Source: Allobosea sp. CRIB-10
Lineage (GTDB): Bacteria; Pseudomonadota; Alphaproteobacteria; Rhizobiales; Beijerinckiaceae
Length of the DNA: 64,000 nucleotides
Assembly: GCF_900112185.1 (NCBI RefSeq)
Contig: NZ_FOKP01000001.1
Location: 62,001-126,000 of the forward strand
Direction: 5' to 3'
A program made the position numbers and the translations under genes. A model generated the notes under the pieces. That model was given only the letters and a program-made list of their open reading frames with translations, searched no databases and was not told the origin of the DNA. Positions 1-8,354 of this stretch are shown piece after piece; within the stretch, counting starts at the first letter, position 1, and each line of letters starts with the position of its first letter.

Positions 1-625
1 AGGCTTGCGGCGACAATTGCTCCTTCTTGAAGGCGGCCGAATAGATGCCGACGCCGAGCGCCTTGGTCAGGATCAGCGCATCGCCCGGCTTTGCCCCGCT
101 GTTGCGCCGCAGGTTCTTCGGCTTCAGCAATCCGATGACGGCAAGGCCGTAGATCGGCTCGGGCGCATCGATCGAATGGCCGCCGGCGACGGGGATGCCC
201 GCCTCGGCGCAAATCGAGGCGCCGCCCTTCAGGATCTCGCGGGTCACCTCGATCGGCAGCTTGTCGAGCGGCATGCCGAGGATGGCGAGCGCCATGATCG
301 GCGTGCCGCCCATGGCATAGACGTCGGAGATCGCGTTGGTCGCGGCGATGCGGCCGAAATCATGGGGATCATCGACCATGGGCATGAAGAAATCGGTGGT
401 CGCAACGACGCAGGTCTCGTCGTCGACCTGCCAGACGGCGGCGTCGTCGCCGGTCTCGGTGCCGACGAGCAGTTGCTTGTAGGGGCCGGCAGCCGGGTGA
501 TCGGCGAGCAATTGCTGCAGCACGGAGGGCGCGAGCTTGCAGCCGCAGCCGCCGCCATGGGCCAGGCTGGTCAGGCGTGGCGCGGCGGCGCGCTGCGGGG
601 CGTCGAGCTCGATCGTGTCGCTCAT
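1..625 (-). CDS. selD: Selenide, water dikinase SelD (C-terminal part beyond left edge)
   Basis: SelD makes selenophosphate from selenide and ATP, the selenium donor for selenocysteine or 2-selenouridine in tRNA. The protein reads inward from the left edge, so about 208 N-terminal residues are visible. They contain the family signature GGGCGCK at residues 24-30: Cys27 and Lys30 match the catalytic Cys17 and Lys20 of the E. coli enzyme, and the active-site position is Cys, not Sec. The ATP-binding stretch TGDDAAVW and the motif [12 protein letters not shown] follow. The ATG at 625 has the purine-rich GGAGACCAGAGAG in front; an in-frame ATG at 640 is an alternative that begins right behind the stop of the upstream cysteine desulfurase. 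The close spacing suggests co-transcription and a shared selenium role. Family assignment is firm. Confidence 0.95.
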   Translation of the reverse strand, partial: MSDTIELDAPQRAAAPRLTSLAHGGGCGCKLAPSVLQQLLADHPAAGPYKQLLVGTETGDDAAVWQVDDETCVVATTDFFMPMVDDPHDFGRIAATNAISDVYAMGGTPIMALAILGMPLDKLPIEVTREILKGGASICAEAGIPVAGGHSIDAPEPIYGLAVIGLLKPKNLRRNSGAKPGDALILTKALGVGIYSAAFKKEQLSPQA

Positions 626-641
626 CTCTCTGGTCTCCATA

Positions 642-1787
642 TTAAGCGGCGCTCTGCCGCACCGACGCGAGCGAGCGCCAGGCGCCGGCAAGCTCCGTAA
701 TCGCGGTGTCGATGTCCTCGGCCGTGCTGTCCCAGCCGAGCGACAGCCTGACGACGCCGAGGGCGGCCGCACGCTCGAAGCCGAGCTCGGTCAGGATGGC
801 GGAGGGTTCCTCGCTGTCGGCATGGCAGGCCGAGCCGACCGAGGCCATCACCGCGGGGCAGGTTTCGAGCAGGCGCCGGCCGGACACGCCGGGGAAGAGG
901 ACGTTCAGCGTGTTCGGTAGCCGGCGCTCGGGATCGCCGACGAGCACCAGCCCGGGCACCGCCTCGCGCAGGCCGGTCAGCAGCCTTTGGCTCAAGGCCG
1001 CGAGCATGCCGCGCCGATGCGTCAAGCGCTCGCCGGCCAAGGCGCAGGCGGCGCCCAGGCCGGCGATGTAGGGGACATTCTCGGTGCCGGGCCGGATGCC
1101 GCGCTCCTGCCCACCGCCGACGAGCAGCGGCCTGACGGTGACACCACGCCGTATGAACAAGGCGCCGATCCCTTTCGGGGCGTTGAGCTTGTGGCCGGCG
1201 ATCGACAGGAGATCGACGCCCAGCTCGTGCACGTCGACGGGCAGCTTGCCGACGGCCTGCGCCGCATCGGTATGGACCAGGGCGCCGGCGGAGCGGGCGA
1301 GGGCGGATATCTCGGCGACCGGTTGCAAGGTGCCGATCTCGTTCTGGGCGAGGATGACCGTGACGAGCCCGGCGCCCTGGGCGATCGCCTCCGCTATGTC
1401 CGCGGTGCGGACGACTCCGTCGGGGCCGGCAGCAACGCGGCGGACGAGGCGCCCGGCGGCCTCATGCAGGCGGCAACACTCCTCTGTCGCCGGGTGTTCG
1501 ATCGCGGTGGTGACGACGGCGCGGTTGTCGCCGGAGGCGAGCGTACCGCGGATCGCAAGATTGTTGGCCTCCGTCCCGCCGCCGGTGAACAGGATTTCGT
1601 CTGCCTCCGCGCCGATCAGCCCGGCGACCTCGGCCCGCGCGCGCTCGACCGCCGCATGCGCCTGGCGGCCGAGCGCATGGCTGGAGGAGGGATTGCCGAA
1701 GCCGCCGGTCAGGAACGGCATCATCGCCGCGAGGACCTCGGGCGCGACCGGTGTCGTGGCGTTATAGTCGAGATAGACCGGCCGCAT
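642..1787 (-). CDS. Cysteine desulfurase / selenocysteine lyase-like (NifS/IscS family)
   Basis: Class V PLP-dependent aminotransferase of 381 residues. Visible landmarks are the N-terminal YLDYNATTP, the HPATEE segment, the PLP lysine in SIAGHK (Lys200), the [14 protein letters not shown] loop and the catalytic cysteine loop [14 protein letters not shown] (Cys321). NifS/IscS enzymes usually read SSGSACTS here, so the HADSEEPS tail is a little unusual. The ATG at 1787 follows AGAGGA at good distance; the longer reading from TTG at 1802 would remove that site. It lies 16 bases upstream of selD and apparently in the same transcript. From this context I infer that it mobilises selenium (or sulfur) for SelD rather than serving general Fe-S assembly, which has its own desulfurases at 30.9 and 36 kb. 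Confidence 0.88.
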   Translation of the reverse strand: MRPVYLDYNATTPVAPEVLAAMMPFLTGGFGNPSSSHALGRQAHAAVERARAEVAGLIGAEADEILFTGGGTEANNLAIRGTLASGDNRAVVTTAIEHPATEECCRLHEAAGRLVRRVAAGPDGVVRTADIAEAIAQGAGLVTVILAQNEIGTLQPVAEISALARSAGALVHTDAAQAVGKLPVDVHELGVDLLSIAGHKLNAPKGIGALFIRRGVTVRPLLVGGGQERGIRPGTENVPYIAGLGAACALAGERLTHRRGMLAALSQRLLTGLREAVPGLVLVGDPERRLPNTLNVLFPGVSGRRLLETCPAVMASVGSACHADSEEPSAILTELGFERAAALGVVRLSLGWDSTAEDIDTAITELAGAWRSLASVRQSAA

Positions 1788-1840
1788 CGAAAATCCTCTC
1801 AAGAACGGGGCGAGGCGACGCCTTCGCTCCGCGATCGGGT

Positions 1841-2938
1841 TCAGGCCGTCAGTTCGGCCGACTTGATCGTGTATTTGAAGGTATTGGGATCAAGGCAGTC
1901 GAGCAGCGCTCCCGCGACCTCCGCCTGCGGATACATCAGGAAGCCGACCTTGTGCTTCGAACCCGGCAGGACGAGGTCGTGCGCGACATTATAGCCGAGC
2001 CAGTTGCCCTCCCAGGCGCCGAACAGCGCCTGCCGCGCCGCCATGACCCTGGGATTGTCGGCCGCGTTGTTGCCGGGCGGTTCCTCCAGCACGACCTTGC
2101 GGACATCGGCCGGGTCGGTCGCGACCCAACCGTAACCGTCGAGCCAGATCTCGGCCCGGCAGTGCTGCGCCTTGGTGATGACCTCCGAGCCGGCCCCGAG
2201 GCTCTTGTAGCCGAATTTCGAGGGCGCGACGCGGATGCCGTAGATGTCGCGGGCCGGGATGCCGACGCTGCGCACCAGGGCGACATAGAGCGCGTTGAGA
2301 TCAGCGCATTTGCCGCCGAGATTGCCGGTCCGCAGCATCGAGGCGACGTCGCCGGTGCCGCAGCCGCGCGTCCTGGCGTCGCGGAAGGTGTTGGCGACGA
2401 CCCATCCATAGATCGCCCGGGCCCGGTCGAGATCACCAGCCTTGCCGGTGGCGGCCTTCTCGGCGGTCTCCTTGACGATGCCATCGGTCGGCATCAGCTC
2501 GGTCGCCTCGAGATAGAGCTTACGGTCGGCGGCGCTCAAGGCCGGCACGGCACTCTTCGTGCCGAGATCCTCGGCGCGATCGCGCAGCGAGAACTGGCTG
2601 CGGACCTCGACGCTCGGCGCGGTCTCGCCATCCTTGAAGACGACGTGCAGCAGCTCGGCGCCGTATTTCGGATCGCGCACCACCTCGGCCGAGACCGCAT
2701 TGGTCTCCCAGCTGTTCTTGCCGGGCTTGATCCACTCGTCCTCGCGCAGCGAGGGCAGAGGAATCCAGGCCTGGGCCTTGCCGTTCGCCGACAGATCGAG
2801 GCGGGTCGCCACCGAAAAATCGCGCCAGGCGCCGGGCTTCGGCGCAAAGGGGGCATCCTGCGCGGCGGCGAGGCGCGGGACGGCGAGGGCGGCCGCTGCG
2901 GCGGCGCCGGTCTTCAACATGTCGCGACGATTGATCAT
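1841..2938 (-). CDS. Tat-exported transglutaminase-like cysteine protease family protein
   Basis: A 365-residue protein with a twin-arginine signal (MINRRDMLKTGAAAAAALAVP, cleavage expected near AAAQD), so it acts in the periplasm. The middle holds a transglutaminase-like core: the Cys in GGKCADLNALYVALVRS, the His in AQHCRAEIWL and the Asp in WVATDPAD make the usual Cys-His-Asp triad. Proteins of this type hydrolyse peptides or crosslink; the substrate is unknown. The start at 2938 overlaps the stop of the upstream TlpA-like gene by four bases (ATGA), which implies translational coupling. A longer in-frame reading to 3544 exists but lacks a signal peptide and runs antisense-frame across the thioredoxin gene, so I rejected it. 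Pairing with a thioredoxin suggests redox upkeep of the active Cys, which is inference. Confidence 0.85.
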   Translation of the reverse strand: MINRRDMLKTGAAAAAALAVPRLAAAQDAPFAPKPGAWRDFSVATRLDLSANGKAQAWIPLPSLREDEWIKPGKNSWETNAVSAEVVRDPKYGAELLHVVFKDGETAPSVEVRSQFSLRDRAEDLGTKSAVPALSAADRKLYLEATELMPTDGIVKETAEKAATGKAGDLDRARAIYGWVVANTFRDARTRGCGTGDVASMLRTGNLGGKCADLNALYVALVRSVGIPARDIYGIRVAPSKFGYKSLGAGSEVITKAQHCRAEIWLDGYGWVATDPADVRKVVLEEPPGNNAADNPRVMAARQALFGAWEGNWLGYNVAHDLVLPGSKHKVGFLMYPQAEVAGALLDCLDPNTFKYTIKSAELTA

Positions 2939-3534
2939 TGCGGCGTCTCCTTTTCCCTCTGGTCGTTTCTTGGCTGTGAAGACGACAAGACCGCGAGTGC
3001 TGCCGCGACCGGCGGGCTCGCCCAGTCGAGCGGTTCTTCGGTCTTCAACGCAGGCTTGAGATCGCGGTCGAGCACGAAGCTGGTCGGCAGGGCCTCGACC
3101 TTCCAGGCCTTCATCGCGCCGCGATCGCGATCGAGCAGGATGGGAAAGGCGACGGGGCGCTGGCGGAAGAAGTTGCGCAGGCGCGCGTCGATCTCGCCGA
3201 CATTGACGGCGAGGATGGCCGGGTTGCCCTTTGCCGTCGCAGCGAGGGCGTTGAGCGAGGCCATCTCCTCGATGCAGGGGGCGCACCAGGTCGCGAAGAA
3301 GTGGACGATGACAGGATTGCCGCGCAAGTCGGCCAGATCGATTCCGGGCCCGTCGAGTTGATCGAGCGCGAGCACTGGTGGCGCCTCGGCGCCCCATGGC
3401 CTGAATGCATCGGCGGCGGCGGGATCGCTGGCGATCACAAGCCAAAAGGCGACCGACAGGGTCCGCCGAAACAGCGCAAGCCCGGAATTCAGTCGATGAG
3501 CGCCCCGAAACTCGGGAGCCGTGACGGCGACCAC
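2935..3534 (-). CDS. TlpA-like periplasmic thioredoxin-family protein
   Basis: A 199-residue protein with a hydrophobic N-terminal segment around residues 25-42 (signal peptide or anchor) and a thioredoxin fold whose active site is HFFATWCAPCIEEM. The cis-Pro loop is ALPTSFVLDRD. Members of the TlpA/ResA group reduce specific exported proteins. The GTG at 3534 is the furthest upstream start in frame and I see no strong ribosome-binding site, so the true start may be a little downstream. The stop overlaps the start of the transglutaminase-like gene. The pair is likely functional together. Family assignment is secure from the WCxxC motif; the partner is inferred. Confidence 0.82.
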   Translation of the reverse strand: MVAVTAPEFRGAHRLNSGLALFRRTLSVAFWLVIASDPAAADAFRPWGAEAPPVLALDQLDGPGIDLADLRGNPVIVHFFATWCAPCIEEMASLNALAATAKGNPAILAVNVGEIDARLRNFFRQRPVAFPILLDRDRGAMKAWKVEALPTSFVLDRDLKPALKTEEPLDWASPPVAAALAVLSSSQPRNDQREKETPQ

Positions 3535-3565
3535 GCCGCATCATGCGAGCAAGGGCGGCGAGGCG

Positions 3566-3892
3566 TCAATTTCTACTTTTGAGAGAAACGGGGCAGCGCT
3601 GCGCGGGCGCTATGGTGTCGCGACACCCAGAGATCGATCGTCTCTCGATGCTAGGAACGAAAGCTGTTGCGCCGCTGTCTTGGCCGAGGCGCAGTTCCGC
3701 AATGTCCAGCGCAAGATCGGGCTCAGCCCGGCAGGCCTCGATTTCGGTGCGATGGTCGAGACGACCGGCGATCCTCCCGGCCTGCGTGCGCGTTACCCAT
3801 TTCGGCAGGGTCAGGCTGGAGCAGCCGAATGAGGCCTTCGCGATCTGGCCTGCCCGAACTCGGCAGGGCGGCCGGGGCATGCAGGCCGGCAT
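3566..3892 (-). CDS. Uncertain small ORF downstream of the CopZ-like gene
   Basis: An open frame of 108 codons beginning seven bases after the CopZ-like stop on the same strand. I do not recognise the product. It has a plausible mixed composition in the middle (for example LDHRTEIEACRAEPDLALDIAEL) but third-position GC falls toward the 3' end and there is no clear ribosome-binding site. Plus-strand frames over the same bases look worse. This stretch of roughly 360 bases between the TlpA-like and CopZ-like genes could equally be non-coding or a decayed gene. Confidence 0.28.
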   Translation of the reverse strand: MPACMPRPPCRVRAGQIAKASFGCSSLTLPKWVTRTQAGRIAGRLDHRTEIEACRAEPDLALDIAELRLGQDSGATAFVPSIERRSISGCRDTIAPAQRCPVSLKSRN

Positions 3893-3898
3893 GTGGCC

Positions 3899-4165
3899 TC
3901 AGCCGATCCGCCCCGGGCCCGGCGTGTAGCCGGCTGCGATGACGGCCGACTGGATCGCGGCGAAGTCGGACGAGCCTCGCACACTCACCTGCTTGGAGCC
4001 GGGATCGGCGGTCACGCTGGTTCCGGGCAGTTTCGTCTCGATCGCGGTTTTGATCGTGCCGGCGCAATGGCCGCAGGTCATGTCCTCGACCTGAAAGGCC
4101 AGTGCGTCGGAGCTCGGAACGGCCGTCTCTGCGGTCGAGGTCGAATGCGGCTGGCAAGAGCACAT
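3899..4165 (-). CDS. CopZ-like heavy-metal-associated (HMA) domain protein
   Basis: An 88-residue protein with one HMA domain: the metal-binding motif MTCGHCAGTI at about residues 29-38, then the usual beta-alpha-beta pattern ending in AAGYTPG. Such proteins bind Cu(I) and pass it to P-type ATPases or sensors. The N terminus adds a second cysteine pair (MCSCQPH), which is unusual for CopZ and might add a metal site. The ATG at 4165 sits behind AAAGGA with about 9 bases spacing; the longer reading to 4357 would run through the operator at 4198-4228. That operator is of the CueR type, so copper induction is likely. No copA or cueR gene is adjacent. Confidence 0.85.
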   Translation of the reverse strand: MCSCQPHSTSTAETAVPSSDALAFQVEDMTCGHCAGTIKTAIETKLPGTSVTADPGSKQVSVRGSSDFAAIQSAVIAAGYTPGPGRIG

Positions 4166-4197
4166 CTCGGCTTGGTCCTTTCGAAGGCGATGGCAGG

Positions 4198-4228
4198 AGC
4201 ATGCTCCTTCCCACCGTGGTAAGGTCAA
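4198..4228 (-). promoter_or_regulatory. CueR/MerR-type metal-responsive promoter for the CopZ-like gene
   Basis: Reading on the minus strand, a -35 TTGACC (4223-4228) overlaps the near-perfect dyad CCTTACCACGGTGGGAAGG (4206-4224), and a weak -10 CATGCT (4198-4203) follows after a 19-base spacer. Dyad, overlong spacer and CCTT..AAGG arms are the hallmarks of copA-type promoters controlled by CueR. The predicted transcript would start about 25 bases before the ATG at 4165. Confidence 0.75.
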
Positions 4229-4274
4229 GCGGCTTTTTCTCTGCGTGCGTTCTTTCAGCTCGGACTGGACGGCT

Positions 4275-4949
4275 TCAGCGTCGGGCTTGCGCGCCCTCCA
4301 ATCCCATCTGCCAGAAATCGGCCTCCAATCGCGCAGCCTGCCCGAACAGGGCGGCAAGCTCGGAAAAGCGCGCTTCGGTCATGGCGCGGGCGGCGAGGGA
4401 GTCGAGATGACGGCGGGCATCGTGGGCGACCTGCTGATAAGGCGCTGCGGCGTATTCGCCGATCCAGTCGCGATAGGGATGATTCGCGAGCGCCGGCCCG
4501 AGAGCGCGGGCGAGACGATCGGCGATCTCGGCATAGCCGACGACACAGGGGGCGAGCGCGACATGCAGATCGAGCAGGTCGCCGGAGACGCCGCAGTCGA
4601 GCACGAAGCGGGTATAGGCGACCGTCGCCCGATGCTCGGGCGTGGCTTCCAGCTGTGCCGCCGAGAGACCCCAACGCTCACAGAGCCGGACATGGAGCTC
4701 CATCTCGACGTCGAGGATCGTTGCGAGCCCGGCCTTGGCGGCGCGCATGTCGGCGAGAGTGCGGCTCTTGTAGGTCGCCAGCGCATAGGCGCGGGCGAAT
4801 TGGATCAGGAAGAGATAATCCTGGACGAGATAGGTCCGGAAGGCGGCCTCGGGCAGCGAGCCATCACCCATCTGGCGCACGAAATCGTGCTCGACATAGG
4901 ACGTCCAATCGGCTGCCGCGGCGGCCTTCAACCTGTCGAAGATGTCCAC
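4275..4949 (-). CDS. tenA: TenA family aminopyrimidine aminohydrolase / thiaminase II
   Basis: A 224-residue all-helical TenA protein, which salvages the thiamine pyrimidine by hydrolysing aminopyrimidines (thiaminase II). Expected active-site positions are all visible: Asp and Tyr in LVQDYLFL, Tyr in VAYTRFVLDC, the nucleophile Cys in VALAPCVVGYAEIADRL with the following Tyr, Tyr in YRDWIGEY, and Glu in EADFWQMG. I chose GTG at 4949 because GGAGGGAGG lies at the right distance upstream and the length then matches the family; the longer frame to 5063 has no matching homology that I can see. I find no convincing TPP riboswitch in the upstream 160 bases, which are shared with the divergent gene at 5111. 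Confidence 0.9.
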   Translation of the reverse strand: MDIFDRLKAAAAADWTSYVEHDFVRQMGDGSLPEAAFRTYLVQDYLFLIQFARAYALATYKSRTLADMRAAKAGLATILDVEMELHVRLCERWGLSAAQLEATPEHRATVAYTRFVLDCGVSGDLLDLHVALAPCVVGYAEIADRLARALGPALANHPYRDWIGEYAAAPYQQVAHDARRHLDSLAARAMTEARFSELAALFGQAARLEADFWQMGLEGAQARR

Positions 4950-5110
4950 GGCCTGAGCCTCCCTCCGGATCGGATTCGCGCGGCAGTCATAGCGCAAACT
5001 ATCCCCATTTGGCGCGTCGCGGATGACGCAGGTTTGATCCGTCGCTGCCGCGACAGCGGCCATGAGCCGGGCTAGCCTCCGCTCGTTCGTGCAACCGGGA
5101 GAGTTCGACG

Positions 5111-5500
5111 ATGACCAATTCCGCGATCGGCCGACGGGTTCTGCTCTGTGGCGCGGCCGTGTCCATTCTCGCTTTGCCGGCCCTGGCGCATCATGGCTGG
5201 GGCTGGGCCGTCGACGAGCAGAGCGAGCTCAAGGGCACGATCCGCGCGATCTCGATGGCGCCGCCGCATCCGACGCTGCAGGTCGCGGCCACGGACGGCG
5301 TCCTCTGGCAGATCGATCTCGGCAATCCCAGCCAGACGGCGCGGGCCAATTTCACCGGCGACACCGCGAAGGTCGGCGATGCCGTCACCGTGCTCGGCAA
5401 TCGCCATCAGGATGCCAGCAAGAAGCAGATGAAGGCGGTGCGCATCACCATCGGCGGCAAGAATTACGATATGTATCCGGAGCGGATCAAGACCAACTGA
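5111..5500 (+). CDS. Exported DUF6152-like protein
   Basis: A 129-residue protein with a clear signal peptide (GRRVLLCGAAVSILALPALA) cut before HHGWGW. The mature part is a small beta-rich domain with the His-His-Gly-Trp start, GTIRAISMAPPHP and a C-terminal VRITIGGKNYDMYP, as in the DUF6152 family of uncharacterised periplasmic proteins. The GGGAGAG before the ATG supports the start. The next gene begins 6 bases after the stop, so the two are one operon. Function unknown; the histidine-rich mature N terminus could bind metal, which is speculation. Confidence 0.75.
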   Translation: MTNSAIGRRVLLCGAAVSILALPALAHHGWGWAVDEQSELKGTIRAISMAPPHPTLQVAATDGVLWQIDLGNPSQTARANFTGDTAKVGDAVTVLGNRHQDASKKQMKAVRITIGGKNYDMYPERIKTN

Positions 5501-5506
5501 GCGCCG

Positions 5507-5974
5507 ATGTCTGCTCTCGTAGACTGGCTCGGCGGCTGGCCAGGAGCGATACTGCTGCAGCGCTCCGGTACGGCTTATCTTTTCGTCAACGCCGCGCACA
5601 TCCTCGGCATCGGCCTGCTGCTCGGCGCGATCCTGCCGCTGGATCTGAGGTTGGCGGGCGTGCTGCGCGCCTCGGCGCTGCCGCTGGTCGGCCCGATCCT
5701 GATCCGCACGGCCGCCTGCGGGCTGGCGCTCGCATCAGCGACGGGCTTCTGGCTGTTCACCGTGAAGCCGGCCGAGTATCTCGGCAACACCGCCTTCCTG
5801 ATCAAGCTCGGCCTGCTTGCCTTGGCGCTGGGCAATATCGCGCTCCAGCATCGAGGGCTGAAGCCGGCGCTGGCGGGGGGAGAGATCGGCTTGCGCGGTC
5901 GCGTCCTGGCCGTGCTCTCCGCCTCCCTCTGGCTCTGCGTTCTGGTCGCCGGGCGCTGGATCGGCTTCCTGTGA
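5507..5974 (+). CDS. Small integral membrane protein, DUF2214/DUF6644-like
   Basis: A 155-residue protein with four predicted membrane helices (about residues 25-45, 60-80, 95-112 and 130-152) and short loops. It resembles the DUF2214/DUF6644 family that is often encoded beside DUF6152 proteins. Starts 6 bases behind the exported partner and ends 6 bases before the convergent MerR gene. It could be the inner-membrane partner of the exported protein. No catalytic motif is visible. Confidence 0.72.
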   Translation: MSALVDWLGGWPGAILLQRSGTAYLFVNAAHILGIGLLLGAILPLDLRLAGVLRASALPLVGPILIRTAACGLALASATGFWLFTVKPAEYLGNTAFLIKLGLLALALGNIALQHRGLKPALAGGEIGLRGRVLAVLSASLWLCVLVAGRWIGFL

Positions 5975-5980
5975 AGGCCT

Positions 5981-6895
5981 TCAGACCACGAGCGCCGTCA
6001 TAGCCTGGTTGATCCACCACCATTCGCGGCCGGGCGCATCCTCTCCGCGCAGGGTCGCGAGCAGCTGCTGGTAGCGCAGCGAGCGGTCGTGATGACGGCG
6101 ATACTGGTCGAGATGCCAGGTGCGGAAGGAGTCATCTGGCTCGCGCTTCATCGCCCTGGCCGAAGCGTCGAGCCAATTGCGGGCGATGGCGCTGCCGGTT
6201 TGCGAGTCGGGGGCTTCGCCCGCCGTCATCGCCTTGCGAGCCTCGGCGAAGATGCGCTCGGCGGCGGCGTGATAGGCGGCGGGGTCGAAGTCGGGCGTCC
6301 ACATCAGCTCGGCATCGGCCTTGGCCTGGGCGATGGCGGCTTCGTCTGAAAGCATCGCTCTGAGCTCGGCGAAGGCGTCGATCTGCTCCGGGGTTGGGTC
6401 ATCAGGCAGTTCGGGCGCGCCGGCCGCGATCGCCTTCTGCTTCCATTCCGGGTTCATCCTGTCGCCGGTGACCTCGTCGTAGAAGCGTTCGGTCAGGGCG
6501 CGCATGTCGGCATTGGACAGGCTGGTCATGGTCCAGAGTCTCCTGAGGTCGTCGGCGGTGGGTTCGGGATGGCGCAGGGCGGCGCGCAGGGTCGCGGCGA
6601 TCAGGCGCTTGCCGGCGATCTCGGCTTCGAGGGCCGAGAGGCGCAGTTGCAGGAGCTCGGCGAGCGAGCTCTTGCGGGCGAGGATGCCCCGGATCGCGGC
6701 GAGGCCGACACCCATGACGCGCAGCGCCTGGATCAGGTCGAGGCGCGCCGCATCGGCATCGGAATAGACGCGATAGTTCGCCATGGTGCGGGTCGCCGGC
6801 GGCAGCAGCCCCTTGTCGGAATAGAAGCGGATGCGCCGTACGGGCACGCCGCAGAGGCGGGACAGTTCGCCGATGGTGTAGCGCTGGTCGGTCAT
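5981..6895 (-). CDS. MerR family transcriptional regulator
   Basis: A 304-residue regulator. Residues 5-75 form the MerR DNA-binding region (YTIGELSRLCGV, RFYSDKGLLPP, YRVYSDADAARLDLIQALRVMG), then the dimerisation helix and a long alpha-helical C-terminal domain with many Trp and His residues (for example PEWKQKAIAAG and REWWWINQ). The size and the C-terminal part fit effector-binding MerR proteins of the TipAS-like kind rather than metal sensors; no cysteine pair as in CueR is present. The promoter region holds a MerR-type dyad, so autoregulation is likely. The ligand is unknown. Confidence 0.85.
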   Translation of the reverse strand: MTDQRYTIGELSRLCGVPVRRIRFYSDKGLLPPATRTMANYRVYSDADAARLDLIQALRVMGVGLAAIRGILARKSSLAELLQLRLSALEAEIAGKRLIAATLRAALRHPEPTADDLRRLWTMTSLSNADMRALTERFYDEVTGDRMNPEWKQKAIAAGAPELPDDPTPEQIDAFAELRAMLSDEAAIAQAKADAELMWTPDFDPAAYHAAAERIFAEARKAMTAGEAPDSQTGSAIARNWLDASARAMKREPDDSFRTWHLDQYRRHHDRSLRYQQLLATLRGEDAPGREWWWINQAMTALVV

Positions 6896-6901
6896 GGCGG
6901 T

Positions 6902-6932
6902 CTGGTAGCGCCTCCACCAGATGGAGGGTCAA
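6902..6932 (-). promoter_or_regulatory. MerR-type autoregulatory promoter/operator
   Basis: On the minus strand a -35 TTGACC (6927-6932) abuts the dyad CCTCCATCTGGTGGAGG (6911-6927) and a candidate -10 TACCAG lies 19 bases further. The overlong spacer with a central dyad is the typical geometry of MerR-family promoters and the site is just upstream of the merR ATG at 6895. Confidence 0.7.
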
Positions 6933-7070
6933 GCGGCCCGAGACCCGATCTTGCGATCGTTCGAATGCGAGAGACCTCGAAAAGGACAAGGAAACCCTGT
7001 CCGACAAAAACTGTGTGTCTGTGGCAATGCGTCAAAGCGGCGTTAGCCAGTCGCGGCCATTCTCCTGCGC

Positions 7071-8297
7071 GTGCACGCCCCACGCCACGACCCGATCTCC
7101 AGGCACGCCGAACCGGCGAGCGACGCGCCAAGCGCGGCCGCGGGGCCGCGCCAGGTCGACGGACTCGGTTTCGAACCGGAACTGGAACGCGAGTTCCGCC
7201 AGCATATGCGCGCCGATCAGCGCCGCAGCACGCTGGTCTGCCTCGTCACGGCGCTCGGCATCTGGCTGACCTTCATCGGGCTCGACCTCACCCGGCTCGA
7301 GAATCTCGCCACGATCGGCGACGGCGATGTCTCGGTCGAGCTCGCCATCGCGCTGAGACTGGGGACGCTCGCGGTGATCCTGCAGCTGGTCTGGGTCGTG
7401 CGCCGCAACCGGCAGGCCCACGCCTATCACCACCTCACCATGCTGGCGCTGGCGCTGATCGGGGTGACCTGTGCCTTCATCGCCAACATGTACAAGCTGC
7501 GCGGCCTGCCGCAGGCGGACATCGCACAATTGGTGATCATCGCTGCCGTGTTCCTGCCGGTCGGCCTGACCTTCTTCCAGAGCCTCGGCATCGCCCTGCT
7601 GATCGCGGTGTTCACCACCGTGCTCGGCTTCGTCATGCTCGCGCCGGCGCAGCTGGCCGAGCACGGCCGGCTCTCGGTTCTGTTGTTCTTCGCCGTCTTC
7701 GTCAGCGCCGTCGGTGCCTGGCTGCGCGAGCGGGCCGAGCGCGACCAGTTCCTGCTGCGGCGCATGCTGCACAGCCGGGCGATGTCGGATGCGTTGACCG
7801 GCATCGCCAACCGGCGCGGCTTCGAGGAGCATGTCGCCATGGCGCTGCTGCAGGCGCGGCGCGACCGGGCGCCGGTCGTGTTCGCCGTGCTCGATGTCGA
7901 CCATTTCAAGCGCTACAACGACCGCTATGGCCATCAGGCCGGCGACATCGCTCTGGCGCTGATCGCCCGCGCCATCGACAGCAAGCTGCGCCCGCCGATG
8001 GACATGGTCGGGCGGCTCGGCGGCGAGGAGTTCGGCCTCCTGCTCTACGATGCCTCGCCCGAGAAGGCTCAGGAACGGCTGCAGCGGGTCGCGCAGGCGA
8101 TCGCCGAGCTCAGGATCGAGCACGCCGCCTCGCCGACGGCGCAATACATCACGGTGAGCATGGGGGCCGCCGGCTTCGACGGCCAGGAGACGGCGGCCGA
8201 GCTCTATCGCCGCGCCGATGCCGCGCTCTACGCTGGCAAAAGCTCGGGTCGGAACCGCGTTGAGCTCGGCGAGAACCGCACGCGTCGGGCGGGCTAG
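7071..8297 (+). CDS. Membrane-anchored diguanylate cyclase (GGDEF)
   Basis: A 408-residue protein with about six membrane helices between residues 50 and 215 and a C-terminal GGDEF domain (about residues 235-395). The catalytic loop is GGEEF (in VGRLGGEEFGLLL), with the Mg site DVDHFKRYNDRYGHQAGD upstream, so c-di-GMP synthesis is expected. The inhibitory RxxD site five residues before GGEEF is not in register: the arginine is one residue too far (RPPMD), so product inhibition may be weak. The start is the GTG at 7071; an ATG near 7206 is possible. Stands alone between divergent merR and the following oxidoreductase gene. Confidence 0.88.
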   Translation: MHAPRHDPISRHAEPASDAPSAAAGPRQVDGLGFEPELEREFRQHMRADQRRSTLVCLVTALGIWLTFIGLDLTRLENLATIGDGDVSVELAIALRLGTLAVILQLVWVVRRNRQAHAYHHLTMLALALIGVTCAFIANMYKLRGLPQADIAQLVIIAAVFLPVGLTFFQSLGIALLIAVFTTVLGFVMLAPAQLAEHGRLSVLLFFAVFVSAVGAWLRERAERDQFLLRRMLHSRAMSDALTGIANRRGFEEHVAMALLQARRDRAPVVFAVLDVDHFKRYNDRYGHQAGDIALALIARAIDSKLRPPMDMVGRLGGEEFGLLLYDASPEKAQERLQRVAQAIAELRIEHAASPTAQYITVSMGAAGFDGQETAAELYRRADAALYAGKSSGRNRVELGENRTRRAG

Positions 8298-8354
8298 CCC
8301 GGCCCGCTCCAGAGCTGCTATGCGGCTTGCTTCCGCCGTGATGAGAGCATCCCC

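Noticed and set aside
1841..3544. Extension of the transglutaminase-like gene to 567 codons
   Set aside because: The extension overlaps the TlpA-like gene and would bury the Tat signal peptide at residue 200.
5981..6895. The MerR protein as the CueR for the copper promoter at 4198
   Set aside because: It lacks the CueR metal-binding cysteines and is much longer (304 versus about 135 residues).
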